A stretch of DNA of 64,000 bases from the NCBI GenBank assembly GCA_027574665.1, contig CM050676.1:4392157-4456156 (forward strand). The letters run 5' to 3'. Below, piece after piece: positions 12,304 to 25,700 of the stretch (position 1 is the first letter of the stretch; every line of letters begins with the position of its first letter). The DNA comes from Rhynochetos jubatus. Lineage: Eukaryota > Chordata > Aves > Eurypygiformes > Rhynochetidae. The notes below the pieces were generated by a model. The model saw only the letters and a program-made list of their open reading frames with translations. It was not told the DNA's origin and ran no database searches. The position numbers and the translations under genes were made by a program.

Positions 12304-15300
12304 AGGAATCAGGCCTCTACTACCAAGTTCCTGGAGGAAGGTGGAACTCCCTTGGCTGCCCAAATCTTTGCAAATTCACACAAAGAGCCTAATGGACAGT
12401 GCAGAGATTACCAAAAGTTGTAATTGTTATGAGCAAGGTCAACCTCCCCCACCGTGTCACCACCGCTGGACTAAGACACTTGTGTACCAAAGCTGCAAAA
12501 ATCAGGAATTGCTATTTTCTTTCTGGAAAAACTAAGGAGACGCAGGGATGCTGTCTGAGCTGTAGTAGGCATCCTCCAGAACTGCCTGATGCATTGACCC
12601 AGTCTGGTTTTTTTGCAAGAAACACTGAATTGTTCTGAACTGTCAAGAACAACTTTTCTCCCTTATTCTGCTGCAAAGAACAATGAACATTTGTCATTAT
12701 ATGAAGCAGAGGGAGATCAGTCTGAGACGTTAAGAGCCAAGACCCTGCTTCTCTGTGTGGGCTGTGAAGCTTTCAATGGATTTTTTCTGTAAGAGATTGC
12801 ACGGGTGAGTTGATTAAATCACATCAAGCTGATTCTCCTGCCTGAGCTGCACAGCTTCAAAAGCATCAGAAGAACCAGCCAGCATTCATTTCTTCCCGTG
12901 GTACTGGGGATTCACTCTTTTTCTTTTTAAATTATAAATTGTTTATTTATCAACCCATTACTGCTCTCTATTAATTTTCCTTTCATTGACTGAATTGCAT
13001 AAACCTGTCTTTAAAATGAAAGCCAGAAGACACATGCTAACAGTGATCTCCCCATGCCATAGGGCAAATCGCCTATTTGTACCATTCTTCCCCAAAAAGA
13101 CAAAGAAGGAAAAAAGACATTCATGAAGAAGAGAGAGAACAGGTCGAGAAGTATTAATCATAGATAGGGTTTGGCACTGTCAAACAAAAGATCAGTTTAT
13201 GCTGTAACTTGAAGTATTGGACTGAGGTTTCTACATCCACAGTAGACCCTTTCCTACCCCCCAACTCACAGGTCTCTCATTAGTATGATCAGTTATTTAC
13301 GGGCCAAATGTGCTCCGATCAACTCAAAGCATTTTTTAAAAAGCTTCCAATCCCCCCAGAGAGCCCCAGTTCAGCAGGTAGAGGCCATTGCAGTGCCCAT
13401 CTTAAAAGCAGAATGATTTGTTCTCTTAAAAAACAGTTAACATTATCAGCGTCTCCTTTATGTACAGAGAAGAGATTTGGGTGGGGAATAGAGGGGAAGA
13501 GTTTCTTCGGTGCAGCCAGATGGAATATCAAATCCAGACAGTTTAGTCAGGGAGCTAAGGGGAAGATGTCAAAACATGCTTTCCATTAACGTAATACCAG
13601 AAAACACAACTGGTTTAAAATACTATATACAAACAGTTACTGTTCTGCTAACAGAACCTTTGCCAATACGAGCGACTTTATAACCATAGTTAGTTTAAAC
13701 CAACAGCAACAGGGTTGTAAGTCAGCAATATGGTATTTTATTCTTAAATATTTGCTTGGGATGCTACTTGACATCAGATTTCAGTCAAAATAAACTTTAG
13801 CAAATTATATGTTAAATGATCCCATCTGCCTGTTTCAAAGGCAAAAAAAGTAGATTTTTGTTAATCCCGAATTTCCAGTCTTCCAAAACAGAAGGGTCAG
13901 CTTCTGTTCTTATTTAGCATGTTGTAAATCAAAAGTGAATGGGTTTAGTTCAGTGGTATAGGTCAGAGGAGTACACACAGTCAAGACATTAACAGCAGTT
14001 TTTAAAAACCAAGCACAACATGAATTTTCTCAGTGGAGAAGTTCTACTTTCTGCAGACGAAGGGAAAAAAAAAAACCACCACCATCACCTTCTCTGCGTC
14101 TGCACTGAGGTTGCTCAGGCTGAAAGCACTCCAGTAGAAATAATGCACATTGTTCAGCTGAGCATTCACATCAGATCATTTTTTTCCTCCCACAATCACT
14201 ACATGCCAAAAAAGTCACCTACCTCACCCTCCAGTACTGACAGGAAGATACAGAGGGATCTTCCAACAGTACCATTCAAGAAATGGACTCACAGAAGCGC
14301 TACGAGCAGTTCATGTGAAGTTCACGAAAGACACCGTTGTCTCTAAGAAGAGGCAGTTACGGCAATGGTGCCAGAAACCCTTTGTAAAGAGGAAAAAAAA
14401 TATAAAATGTGTGTTTGCAGCCTCGATCTGCAGCTCCACGAGTGTGTGCACATGTGTGTCCACAGGAGAACGCTGTTTGTGCTTCTGCAGTGGGAAAACA
14501 CCCACTTTTGTAACAAACTCGTCAAATGGCATCAGTGCAGAGATTGGTTTACCTTCCAAAGTAGGTCTGAGACAACCATTGTCTCAAAAGAAAAACTCAG
14601 TCAACTCACTGTACCCAGCTGAGTAAGATTATGGGGGGGGCAGACTTTTAATTTTAAAATCTCTGGTTGTTATTGGACCATATTATTGCATACCTTCTTG
14701 AACTGATCAGCATGTGCTACTGCTGATTTGGGGGGAAATGATGCTTCCAGGGAACAGCCTCAACCCCTTAACTTTCTGATGCAAGAAAATCAGTAAAATT
14801 TTTATAAACCTGACAGAGAAAAAGGTATAAAGATTACTGCAGAGTCCACGGGCTGTCAGTTCTAACCAACTTTCAATTTACTATTAGCCTAGGATGGCCA
14901 TAAGCCAGAAGTGTAAAGCAGAAATTCAGCCATAGGCAATTTACTTGTCTCCAGCAGAAATATTTCATAATGGCTAATCATGTAATTCAACCCTCATTTA
15001 TGAAGAGAGCAGTTAGAAGTCAGGAGATGTATTCAAAGTGTTCACTGTGGAACATTCTGTTGTCCAACATCAGAATATAACATTCAACCAAGCGGCTGCC
15101 AAAATGAAAGCCATCACAAAAATTCCTTCATGATAAACTAATAAGAGACTCATCACCAAAGCATTAAGTAATTCTTTAGGGAACATGAATAAGAATTGCA
15201 ATGTATGATGTATTAATTTAGTTATTTGGTGGCATTTAAGAAAAAAAAGCTTGAGTTTCAAGGACATGAGGTTAGAATGCAGCTGGAAAAATTCAATCCA

Positions 15301-15949
15301 GGACATAAATTGTCTCTTGAAATGTGTGAAGAAGGGGAGTGTCACTGAAGATAGCCTGCATTTCTCACCCGGTGCTGCAAACAGAGCAACACATTACCTC
15401 ATCTACGGTTCATCTTCCCAAATACTTCTGTGCCAAAATGCACTTTTTGAGAGCATTCTATGTTTGTTTTCATTTGGAGGGCAAGACAGCCTGAAGAATG
15501 ACGCTGGAGTCGCTTCAGCAAGAAATCCCCCAATCGCTCTTTTCCCAAAAGAATGTCTCTAATTAAATAATTTCTCCAGGGGTTGGTTGGTTGTTTTCCC
15601 TCTCAGTTTTTCAGGACCAAAACATGACTCTGAGCACGGTCTCCGCATCTTCAGCTATCGCCCTGCAAGACTGGGAGAGCAAACTGGGGGAGTAAAATCC
15701 TCCGAGTAGGTGTTTCTCCTGGATGACTGCTCCCACACACATCCAGGGGAGCAGGGAGAAGCCAGCAACCGCATCCCCTGCTTCTCTTCAGAGGACGCAG
15801 AGCCGAGCAGCATGCATCCGTGCTGTGTCCAGGGTTGAAGGGAAATGCTTCTGCACAGAGCATCCCGAGAGGGCGCGAAGCAGAGCGATGACACCAGCCC
15901 AACAAGCGCGATGTGATTTTGATCAGTGAGCAAAGCAGCAATCGCCTGA

Positions 15950-16072
15950 GGATTTCAAAGCACTTTACAAACAGTAATCCTTAGAAGTCTGGCCGTCTCA
16001 ACTTTCTGCCTCCTGGAAAAAGGCAGGTATTGCATTTTTCCCTAATGGAAAATGAAAGCACAGAGTAAATAA
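15950..16072. repeat. Possible ancient L3/MIR-like repeat remnant
   Basis: CAAAGCACTTTACAAAC followed by an AGGCAGGTATTGCA segment and an AAAGCACAGAG segment, in the order typical of old L3/MIR-type repeats of amniotes. Diverged; the assignment rests on remembered consensus. Confidence 0.45.
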
Positions 16073-16318
16073 AGGGGGGGATTCCCAAACAGACTCAGAA
16101 CTACCAAAAGATGTAGCATCCGGATCAGAAACAGAAGGGACCTGCTAGATCAGAGACTAACTTATGCCTCAGCACAGTCCCACGGGGGGGGGCTACGGTG
16201 GCTCGCTGCTCCCATAAAAACCCCAGCGAGGATGGGGTCTGGAGGCACGGATGTGCATCAGAAATGTGGAATAAACATCCTTCAGAATGGTGTACTCTTG
16301 GAACTACACTACGGTGAT

Positions 16319-16400
16319 GAATATATATGTACATATACAGGCATATTTTTGAGTGTATATAAGTGTGTATATACATATAGAACAATAAAATATACATGTA
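16319..16400. repeat. TA/CA-rich microsatellite tract
   Basis: An irregular tract of TATATATG, ACATATAC and GTGTATAT iterations over about 80 bp. Simple repeat with no other sign of function. Confidence 0.7.
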
Positions 16401-19400
16401 TCTCCACATACACAGATACAGATACAGCCCCATAGCCTGCACCAACAGAGAGATATGTTATTGTGACAGATGTTTGATATTAAAATGTCTCAGTCCCCAT
16501 CAAGGAGGTGATGATAGTGCTTTTTGCAAATGAGGTGTGAAGACACAGCTTGCACAGTACCTGTAGGGCTAAAGACAAAGCGTATTTCCCTACAGGGCAA
16601 CAGTAGGGGACTTAAATTCCTGAGCGTTACAGTAAGGTGGATCATGTTTTTATGAATGATTGCATCCATACAAAAGATGCAAGAAAGTAACCGGTCCACA
16701 GCTTGTATTTAGGAGAGACTTACCCTGCAATCCACGACTCGGCTCAGCTGTAATCCACCATGACAATAGATACAGTGGAATAAACAGAAGGGCACTGCCT
16801 GGCCTGTACTTATGTACGCTCTGCCCTCACGCCTGTTAAAAACCAGAATACTGACTCCCAAAAATCAGCTCTAAAAGCTAGGCCTTTGCAGTTTATTAAG
16901 CACCAACATGGTAGCTCACGTCATGCATTTCCTCCATGAAGGCACAGGAGGTTGGTTGCTCTCAGTGAGGTTGATCTCTAAAAGGGCTGTGTATCTTAAA
17001 TAGCCTGAAGATCCTTTATTTGGAGGCACACGGGGCTCTTCCCTAGTAACCAAAGGCTGTGGCGACAGCCCTTCCCAACAGCGCGGAGATGACGCAGCAG
17101 CTGATGAGGCACCACACTGGAATGTCTTGGATGGGGACTGCAGAGGAGGTTTCTGTGATGATAAAACATGCTGCCAGCACAAAATAATTAACCCTCATCT
17201 TCGTCGTAAGACAATCTTTGCTCTGCCTGTCCCACGAAACCACTGTGAGCATTCTGGGGCAGAGACTGGCCCCCCCTGTGCTGCTGTACTGCACCCAGGG
17301 TAACACTCTCAGGGTACACTGGGGCTTCCTGGCACTGTAACAGCTCAAACATGCACGGCTTTTAACTTATACTGGCTCGTAAGTCTAAAAGAAGCTATTT
17401 CTAGTCAGTGCCTCTGCCTCACCAAAGATTAAATAACAAACTGACTCAAAACTTCAGTAGCCACGTAAACCGCCGGGAACACGTCATTTATTAAGTCGAC
17501 TGCACTTTTTATCTAAATACAACTTGGGTTGTTTGGGTGGGTTTTGGTGTTTTGTTGGGGTTTTTTGTCTGTTTGTTGTTTTTGTTTTTTTAAGATTTTT
17601 AAGTTCTGAGCAGCGCCTGGATTGGGAAGAATGACCGTGTGGAAAACAGCAGTGGTAAGAATCAAAAAGCACTTTTTCTGCTCCAGTGTAATTCAAAACA
17701 CAAATTATCTGCCTTACAACTCCTTTACTTACAGAATTATCTCTAATGTTTGCAGCACACAGGACAATACTCTGAAATTTAAATAAGTACATTTATTAGC
17801 ACAGCAAGCAGCAGTTCTGACTATCTAAGTGCTTCCCACCTGCCAGTGGCTCCCACCTGGTGAAGATTACCTGATCGTGGTGTTGGAAGCAACCTTACAG
17901 AAACTGCCGTAGTAAATGCTATTCCTGCAGGAAAACCTTGATGCCAACAGATCTCTAGGCTAAGCCACGAGTAGGAACAACATTCACTTCTGCGATGCCC
18001 ATCTCAAGTCAGGGCGCTACAAGCTGTCAGCCTCAGCAGGTGAATCTAATGGAGCTGTTGCCTACAACATGAAGGATGAATTTAGAGTTTGGGGGAAGGT
18101 AATTAATACTGAACTCAGAATGCAGATTTCTGTAGCAGCTGTAGAGGACAGGTTGCCTGCAGGCAAGCTCCTGTTTCTTCAAGGGTTTTTTAGGACCTGG
18201 CTGAGGGATATTTCACCCTCCTGGCAGTGCAGGTCTTCTGAACTATAGTGTGCATCTATCATTGAAGAATAATAAATATTTGCTAGGAAGAAGGAAGCTC
18301 TGAATATTAGCTTGGTGACCAGAAGCCATTATTTCTCTTATTATCTGTAGCTACTAAAGAAAAATTTCCTCTCATGATTAGTCATTTAAGGTCATGAATA
18401 TCTGAAAAGATTTGCATTTCATCTCCTCTTGGGGGAAGGGGGTGTGGGTTTAAACAGCACATGAAATATTTTGTTTAAATGCAAGGACTGAAGATAAATT
18501 AGAACTGGTCCATTTGCACTTATTCACATATACCCCCAGACTTCACAGCCCAGAGAGAGATTTCAAGTTGTTTCTTTGACTGTACCATCCAAGACTGCTC
18601 AGGGGAGAAGAAAGGAGAAGGATATCCTGGCACAGACCTGCAAGGTGACAGCACTGAAAGTGTACGTACAACAGCACACTGAGAGATTGGTCTTATCTCA
18701 AAACCTGCTTCCTCCCAGCTTTCTGCAAGCTTCATTTTATCAGAGGCTGTGCACAAATTCTCTTTACTGTGCAAACAACACAGTCTGGGTAAGAGAAAAT
18801 ATGGGACTACCACCCGCTTGCCAGAAAGGCCCCAGATCTGGCTGAACCAAGTGGAATATCCAGCTCTGTAGAATCCATCCATCAGCCTTGCTTCCCATGA
18901 GCTCCCCTAGCTGCATGGAGACAGGCCATTTGTCCACCTAATGCACATCTCCAGATGCCTCCTTCTGCTCCCTTCCCTGGCTGCAGTTTGGGTAGCAGCA
19001 GACTGGAAAGGTTTGGCCACGCGATGAAGAACAGGCACGCTCCGTACTTGGTAAAGCCAGGCTGCCGCCTCTGACACCCCAGCGAAGCCCTGCTCTGCCC
19101 AGAGACTCAGCTCTGTCCTGGGACACTGGTGAACCCTTCTGCCACCACGGCCACAGGTGATGGGGAGAGGAAAGCCATCTGCCTTACTGTCCCCGTGCCT
19201 TGTTAACCAGTCCCACTGCCTCATTTATACAACAAGGATGCTTAAGACTAGTGAAGCTGTCCAACACCAGCCAGTGAACTCATCTGAAACACTAATCCAA
19301 CCCACACATCATCAAGCACTGGTTCAGCTCAGGATCAGATCTTGGAGAAAGCCAAGCAAGGAGGAGAAGGCCTTTGCACGTGAGCTGATTAGAACTCCAC

Positions 19401-20786
19401 TACGTTGGCAGTAATAGTTGCTCCAGTCCCGTGAGCAACAAACACGGGAAATCCTTCGTGCAAAAGCTATCATCAGATGCAGCACGCTCAGATCATCTGG
19501 GCCTTTGAACATTGTTTTCCAGAAGGTGCCATCCTAGAAAACTTATGCATAATAATCACCATAAATAACCGTTCAAAATCAAGTGAACAGCATGATTTCA
19601 ACAAGTGCTGTATTCAGGCCATCACTGCATTGTAGTGTAGGGCTGCTGGATGACAATACATGATGATAATAAAAATTAAATGTTCAGAGCCCTGATTAAT
19701 CACTATAGCGCTATTTGAGGAAAAAAGTGCTTGCGAAGTGTCCCACTGTCTACCTGCTCGGCTACATAAAGGCAGGCTGCTCTAACTCGGAGACTCATAA
19801 AACACACGAGTATTTGCTGCTCAAGACAGACCAGCAGAACAGGATCTTTACAGGCAGTGGCTTGGTGATTCCATGGTGGTCATACTGAGGTCAGACAGTT
19901 CCTCAACGTGGTACTCCACCACTCACTCACACGCTGCTGACAAAGCGTACGAAGCAGGTAACCCCTCTACCCGAAGCTGGCTGGCTGTGGACTAACATGC
20001 CACATCAGAGTTTTCTTTACACTCCCAATTATGCTCATAAACATGAAGATTTAGGTTCCTCCTAAAACACTGCCTTCTCTAGCATAGGTATTACCTGTCA
20101 GCATGAGGTTCCTTTTTCTAAAGCCCGCTGAACTCCCAGCATCCCAGGCATCCTCTACCAGAGATTAGAAGAAATAGAATAACTAATGTAATTCTCCAAA
20201 CAAGGTGAATGTTTGATCAGCTGTGTGTTAAGCCAGAAATTATCCAGAATAGTTCCAGGGTTGTCATGGTGGCAATGGGATCTTAAGCTGATATGAAAGA
20301 ATAGTCTCACAATGACTAACCAGGTGGCAGCTAAGGAAATTGCTTATTATGCTTAGGTTGTTTGCTTATAATCATTCCACCCGCGCCTTTTCCTTTCTCT
20401 CTTCCTCCTCTAATGTTTCTTGTCAGTCTCACCTAGTGACATCTCCAAAAGAAGGAGCATCCTTAATTGCAGGCTGTTCACGGGGCCTTCCGCCTCGCAT
20501 TAACCTCGAAGAACCACCAGCCACGTAATGCCAGACAAACTCGTGAATAACTGCTGCATCACCGCATGAATTCAGCTCTGGTTTCATCCTCCCAGTTCCA
20601 AACGAACTGGGCACTTACAAAACTGAGCAGGCAACATTTTGGAAACCCTGACCCACGCCGTGAATTTCTCACGGCCTAACAGCATCAGCTGGCAAGGGCG
20701 CAGAAAGGAAACGCACCCCTTCGGCACCACGTAGCTACGGTAGCAAAATTCATGGCATAGATGCGGCAAGCAACAAAGTGCTTAAA

Positions 20787-21308
20787 TCAGCTCAGCTTGG
20801 GCTGCCCCGAGGGCTGCGGCAGGACAGCCTTGAAGACCTGGTGCTGATCTCCGGAGAGAGATGCTGCTACGCGCACCTTGGAGACAGAGGCATCTACAGA
20901 AGCCTTCTTTCCTCCTGCTTTCGCTACGTTTATGGTTGAGTTCTGCATTTCCTTTGTAAGGACTAGAGGCTTTGTAAAGACTGGAGATGCCCTGAAGAAG
21001 TCTGAGCATGAAGTCTGCCGCTGAAGAAAGGGATGAGTCTCAAACTGCTGCTCTTCACCTGAGCCCACACCCAGGTACCTGCCGTCGTTTATCCTCACAT
21101 TCAGACATGTCACATTCAGACATTCCGGCACATAAAGCCAGAGGAGAACCACCTCAAACAGAAAAAAAATCATTTGTGGAGACCGGACAGTCACAACATG
21201 CATCAATGAACTAAATGATGTGGCAGTGAAGAATATCGCTGCAGTCAACACAATTATTTCTGCCATCAGCTTCTTGCTAACGACACTGAGGATTTCCTTC
21301 AGCACCAT
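20787..21308 (-). CDS. Unassigned open reading frame, about 173 codons
   Basis: An uninterrupted minus-strand frame starts at ATG 21,308 and ends just before 20,787. The N-terminal third is hydrophobic, with two possible membrane segments (about residues 15-35 and 45-63, the second rich in F, L and V). A polar, Lys/Ser/Ala-rich tail follows. I recognise no family. Residues MQNS occur inside it, as at the RFX2 N terminus, but what follows does not resemble RFX2. In 64 kb of six-frame sequence one open frame of this size is expected by chance. There is no island or promoter next to it. It is most likely not a gene. Confidence 0.12.
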   Translation of the reverse strand: MVLKEILSVVSKKLMAEIIVLTAAIFFTATSFSSLMHVVTVRSPQMIFFLFEVVLLWLYVPECLNVTCLNVRINDGRYLGVGSGEEQQFETHPFLQRQTSCSDFFRASPVFTKPLVLTKEMQNSTINVAKAGGKKASVDASVSKVRVAASLSGDQHQVFKAVLPQPSGQPKLS

Positions 21309-24300
21309 ATTGATTTGTGACAAGAAAACAGAGAACCCGGGGTTGGGTTTTTTTGCATTTACTTATATAAAGTCATCATTGGCACAGCATTCTGCGACCC
21401 CAGTTTCTTTGAAAGCAACCGCAACATTCAATTGTTAATCTCTTTCAAGGCTTCATCACTACGGCACATTTGTACTACACAGAGACTTCTTTGGCATTTA
21501 TTAAGATCAGAAAAAGAAATCCTTAATTTGTTAATAGAAAGTAATTTAGGAAGAAATGCAAGCCTTTAAATTACTTGACAAATGCCTTCATTTGGCATTT
21601 CTACAGCTCCTAACGCCTGCACTATACCAGATCAATAAACCAAAACAGTTTACAAAGCTCTGTGTTGGAAGGACTCTTGCTTCTGTTGGGATTTGAAATA
21701 CTCCTTGTAAATCTGGATAGATACTGCTTAACACCCCAGTGTTGTAAGAGTATCATAGCAAGAAGAAGAAATTTGCATTCATTGACAAGAAACCACGTGT
21801 CTACACATCAGTAAATTCTAACAAGTCAGCTGAATTACATAAATTTAAACTTTTCTAGTTGTTCTGTTTTATCTGGGTGAGAGGCAAACACAGCCATCTT
21901 TCATAGAAAGGTGACCCACAGCTGAAAGTGGGGGTTTTGTTTTCCACTTTTCCTTTCTCCCCTAACAGTTTGTATACCGATGGGCACTGCAATGAGTTGC
22001 CTCCATGCTTTTTGTGTTAAGAACAGCATTTTTCTGTAGGTAGCGTCCTGTACAAAGAGATTCCTGATTCCTCTTTGATCAGTGTATTAATGGGTACACG
22101 GCTTGTGCTGAAGAAACGTTTTGTTGTCTGTGTATTTATGGCATAATTGGTCCACACGCTACTTAGACAGAAACAGCCCAACGTGGGAAGCCAGCACATT
22201 CTCCCACAATAAGGTGGACTTGAGAATGTTTGAGCACAGGAGCGGAGAACTGCCAGTCCAAATAACACAAAACACTAAGTCTCAAAGCGCAGATTACAGA
22301 AAGAAACCTTGCATATGTTTCAAATATAAGAAACATAATCCCGGACCACGGAGCTGCATGCGCTGCCACACGGGGAGGTTGGGTGCTCCTCTCCGCAGCA
22401 CCCACGGCGAGCCCTGGCACGCTGGTCCCGGCAGTGCTTTGCTCCAGCTGGCAGGCCTCCAGACCTTAACTGTGCTGGCATTTGTTTTGAGGGAGGGAAA
22501 GAGGGGAAAACTTGGTTTAAATATAACTCGTCAGCCTCCAGCAGAAACTTTGGCTGAGAAGCCGAGTGGTAAGATACGCCTGTTGAATCAGCACTGCCCT
22601 CCCCGCGCTGCGACAGCACGCCGCAGGACGCTTTTAGCTCTAGAGTACTAAAACTGAACCAGGAAAATATGCTAGAATACGTTAAAACAGCTATGTTTAC
22701 AGGCCCGTATTAAAAGCAAAAACATGTTGTGATTAAATGTAACAGCTGTCAGCGCTCTGAGGTGTTACAAGCATGAGACTATTTAAAGACAATGACTGGC
22801 ACCATCTATTTTACGGTGATCGAGCTAGGAAAAGCTGCAGTTATTAACCACAGACCCAAGCTTCACATCTATGGCAGCCCTGAAGAAGCTGTCACAGAAG
22901 AGGGCAGCAAGTACCGGGGGTGACTTTTAGTGGCAATGAATATTCCCAACTGGAGAATTCACCCACAGCATCAGTGGCCCTAGTTGCTTATGTCTTCCAT
23001 TACGGCTTTAGATTACCATTTCCGATTTACACATACAAAAACATAAAGAAACATATCCCCTACATATTTTTAATGTACCTTCACATGCACATGATTTAAC
23101 AGCTACTCTCCCTAGACTGCACTCTCTTAAGTCTTGAGATGGGCAACCCCTTCCCTCTCTCCCACCCCTGCTGCAGGGAACTCAACGGGACACGTGGTGC
23201 CAAGTCGCTTTGTGAAGATGGGCCTCCATTTATATGCCAAGCCTACAAATTCATATGCCAAATCCACAAAATGCCCTTTGAGAGGGCAGATCTGATGCTA
23301 AGGGAGATTTTGCTGCACTGGGCCGCAGCACCCAGTGAGTTGCCTTACATCCTCTCAGGTTGCTGTAGCACAGCGTTGGGATTTCGTCTGCACGCAGAGC
23401 CTGCCACAGCAAACAGAGCTGGCACTCAGGGCAGGGACACGGTACAGTGACAGGAATTCATGAGATGCAAATGGCACAGCAGGGAAATGCAAAGCAGGGA
23501 TGGTCTGTGGGAGCCCCATGGGAAGCCTGAGGGACCTGGCTCTTGCATTCATGGATGGTGATAAGAGCATCCAGCTGCTAGAGGAATCCATTGGGATCAT
23601 TCCCATTTTGGAGAAAGCAAGCAGTGACAAAGAAATTCCAGTTGTTGACTCCTCCTCGCTTGCTTTGGTGCACGCTTACACCCTTAAGACCAAGATCCTG
23701 CAGCTACCTGAGAACCTAGTTTGAAGAGATGAGTATTTCCCAAAAGTGGTACAGGAACAGCTTTGAGAATATGGATTCTAGAAGGCTTAAACCAAAACAA
23801 AAGGTGCATGCCCACACCCGTATACACCAAAAGGTGTATGCCAAACAACTCACAAATTTCAAATAAATGTCACATCCCTCGGGACAGCAATATTGAGAGG
23901 TAAAGAACCAGTGGGATGCGTTGGGTTTTTTAAATATGACCTAAGATTTTCAAAATGAAACAATGAGCGTTGCTGACAGAGCCACCGCATCCCAGTGCCC
24001 ATGTCAGATATCCAACACCCACAGTTTGGTCCTACAGGTGTTGGGTTTTGCTCACCTGACTTCAGCCATCTAGAAGTCAAACTTTGTTCATCCTAGAGCC
24101 CCTGCACAGAGAAAGATCCCTTCAGAGACTGATTCAGCCCATCTTGAAACAGGCAACCATGTGAGAGCCTTGCAGGACGCCTTCCTGCCATAGTAACTGC
24201 CTTCTGCTAGACGTGTAACTTTAAAACAAAACCTGAGATAAGATTAGATTCACCTTAAACTGACTGAAGTAAACACACAGAAAGTCAAGCAGCAAGAGGC

Positions 24301-25576
24301 ACAGAATGAACCCCAGCCTTTGGGAGCGTAAGGCTTATATTTTGAGACTGATTTGTTTTTAAGCCAGCAATTACTCTTTATCCATCTCAGTTACAAATCG
24401 TTTGAGAAGCGTTGAATTTGGGCAGAAGTGGATGAAAAAACCCCTTGACTAACAAATCTGTCTGAAGCTGAGCATGGTCAGTTTAGGATATTCTAAATGC
24501 AAGAGAGAAAGTAAATTTTTAAAAATTATTATGTATTCCACTTTGCTCTTTAATTAGTTGAGATTTGCTTCTTTCTATTGAAAGCAAAACCAAAAAAAGA
24601 CACTGGAGTAGTATCTAAATAGAAGGAATGGAAAGATGTAATCAGACTGCAGGAACTCACGCTTGAAATAGGCACATACATAAAATCCTGCTTTAACAGG
24701 AGACGAGTCTTTATTCAAAACGAACAGGGGAAACCAAGTCAAGAATAGACGGTAGATGCTTAAAAATAGGTCTTATTGCAATTTTCACTCGTTTCTAAGA
24801 CCAACAAGAAAACAAGCGCTGGGGTTTGAGAGCTCTGGCAAACTAAAGGGATGATCTGGAGTTGAAAACAAGCCCCCACCCCCCGTAAGCCTCGGAGGAG
24901 CGCCCGGGGGAACACGGAGCCAACACAAAAGGTATGCAGGCTGCTGCACGAGCGGCAGGGGGGCCGGCCAGCCCCTGTCCCCGCTCCCCAACTCTCACCA
25001 GGCACTTCCAAGCTCACACGGCCGCGGGAGAGGGGTAACGGAGCCCGCCGGGGTCCAGCAGCGAGGTTTGTCCCGAACCAAACCTGACGCTCGGTGCGGG
25101 GAGTTAAAGCAAAACCCCGAGGAGAAGTTCGTTACGGCGGAGGGGATGCGGTGCCCCCGCCGCCACCGGCACCGCCACGCCGGGCCGAGCGGGCAGGTGG
25201 GACTCGCGCCCGGGCAAGGCGCAGGGCAGGAACCGCCGCGCTCCGGGCGGTGCCCCCGGGCAGCGTAACCGACGGGGGGTGTCCCCTCCCCCGCTCCGCC
25301 CGGGCGCGGCGCCGCTCCCAACTTTCCGGGGGAGGCGCGGGGAGCGCCCTCAGCCCCGGGCGGCACCGGGGGGCGGCGGACCCCGGGGAAACGTTCCGAG
25401 GCGGCCGGGACGGGGCGGAGGGCTGGGTCGGGGAGATCCGCTGCCGGCCCCCATCTCATCGACCCCCGCGGAGCCTGCGGAGCGCCTCGCTTCCCCCCCC
25501 CTCCCCCACCCACCCCGCCGCGGGCCCCCACAGAGGACGGGACCCCCCCCCGGCGGGGCGCCGGGCCCCCGCTCAC

Positions 25577-25700
25577 CTGCCCTCCCCGCCGGGCGCCGCG
25601 GGTTGCGCTGGGCTCCGGCCGCCGGGGCCGCGCGTTGCTGCCGTTGGCAAGTAACAGTCTCCAGGGCTACGGTCACTATGGCGCCTGGCGCCGGGTCTCG
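25577..25700 (-). other. Candidate non-coding first exon (minus strand)
   Basis: Read on the minus strand, the sequence ends in GGGCAG followed by GTGAGC, a near-consensus splice donor, inside the CpG island. The start near 25,700 is only a guess from the island centre and the nearby X-box-like sites. If correct it would be a 5'UTR exon of RFX2, whose first exon is non-coding in mammals. Confidence 0.35.
25643..25655 (+). promoter_or_regulatory. X-box-like site in the 25-kb CpG island
   Basis: GTTGGC-A-AGTAAC: the right half-site fits RGYAAC exactly and the left half-site has one change from GTTGCC. Two further half-sites pointing away from each other, GGCAAC (25,702-25,707) and GTTGCT (25,709-25,714), lie about 50 bp away. 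Confidence 0.4.

Larger units (their letters stand above)
6761..24945. other. Long non-coding stretch, presumed intron
   Basis: About 18 kb without a convincing exon. It contains poly-T (about 9137-9155) and poly-A (about 9558-9577) tracts, two long G homopolymers (11,381 and 12,290), a TA/TG-rich tract near 16.35 kb and a possible ancient repeat near 15.95-16.07 kb. One uninterrupted minus-strand frame (20,787-21,308) is listed separately. No tRNA or other structured RNA gene stood out. If the island at 25 kb is the RFX2 promoter, this is RFX2 intron 1. Confidence 0.4.

Noticed and set aside
20787-20960. MQNS at about 20,953 on the minus strand as RFX2 coding exon 2
   Set aside because: RFX2 also starts with MQNS-like residues, but the residues that follow do not resemble RFX2 and no convincing acceptor precedes the ATG. 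Four residues are not evidence.
22121-22651. 176-codon plus-strand frame
   Set aside because: No recognisable family, no promoter or splice context; size is expected by chance.
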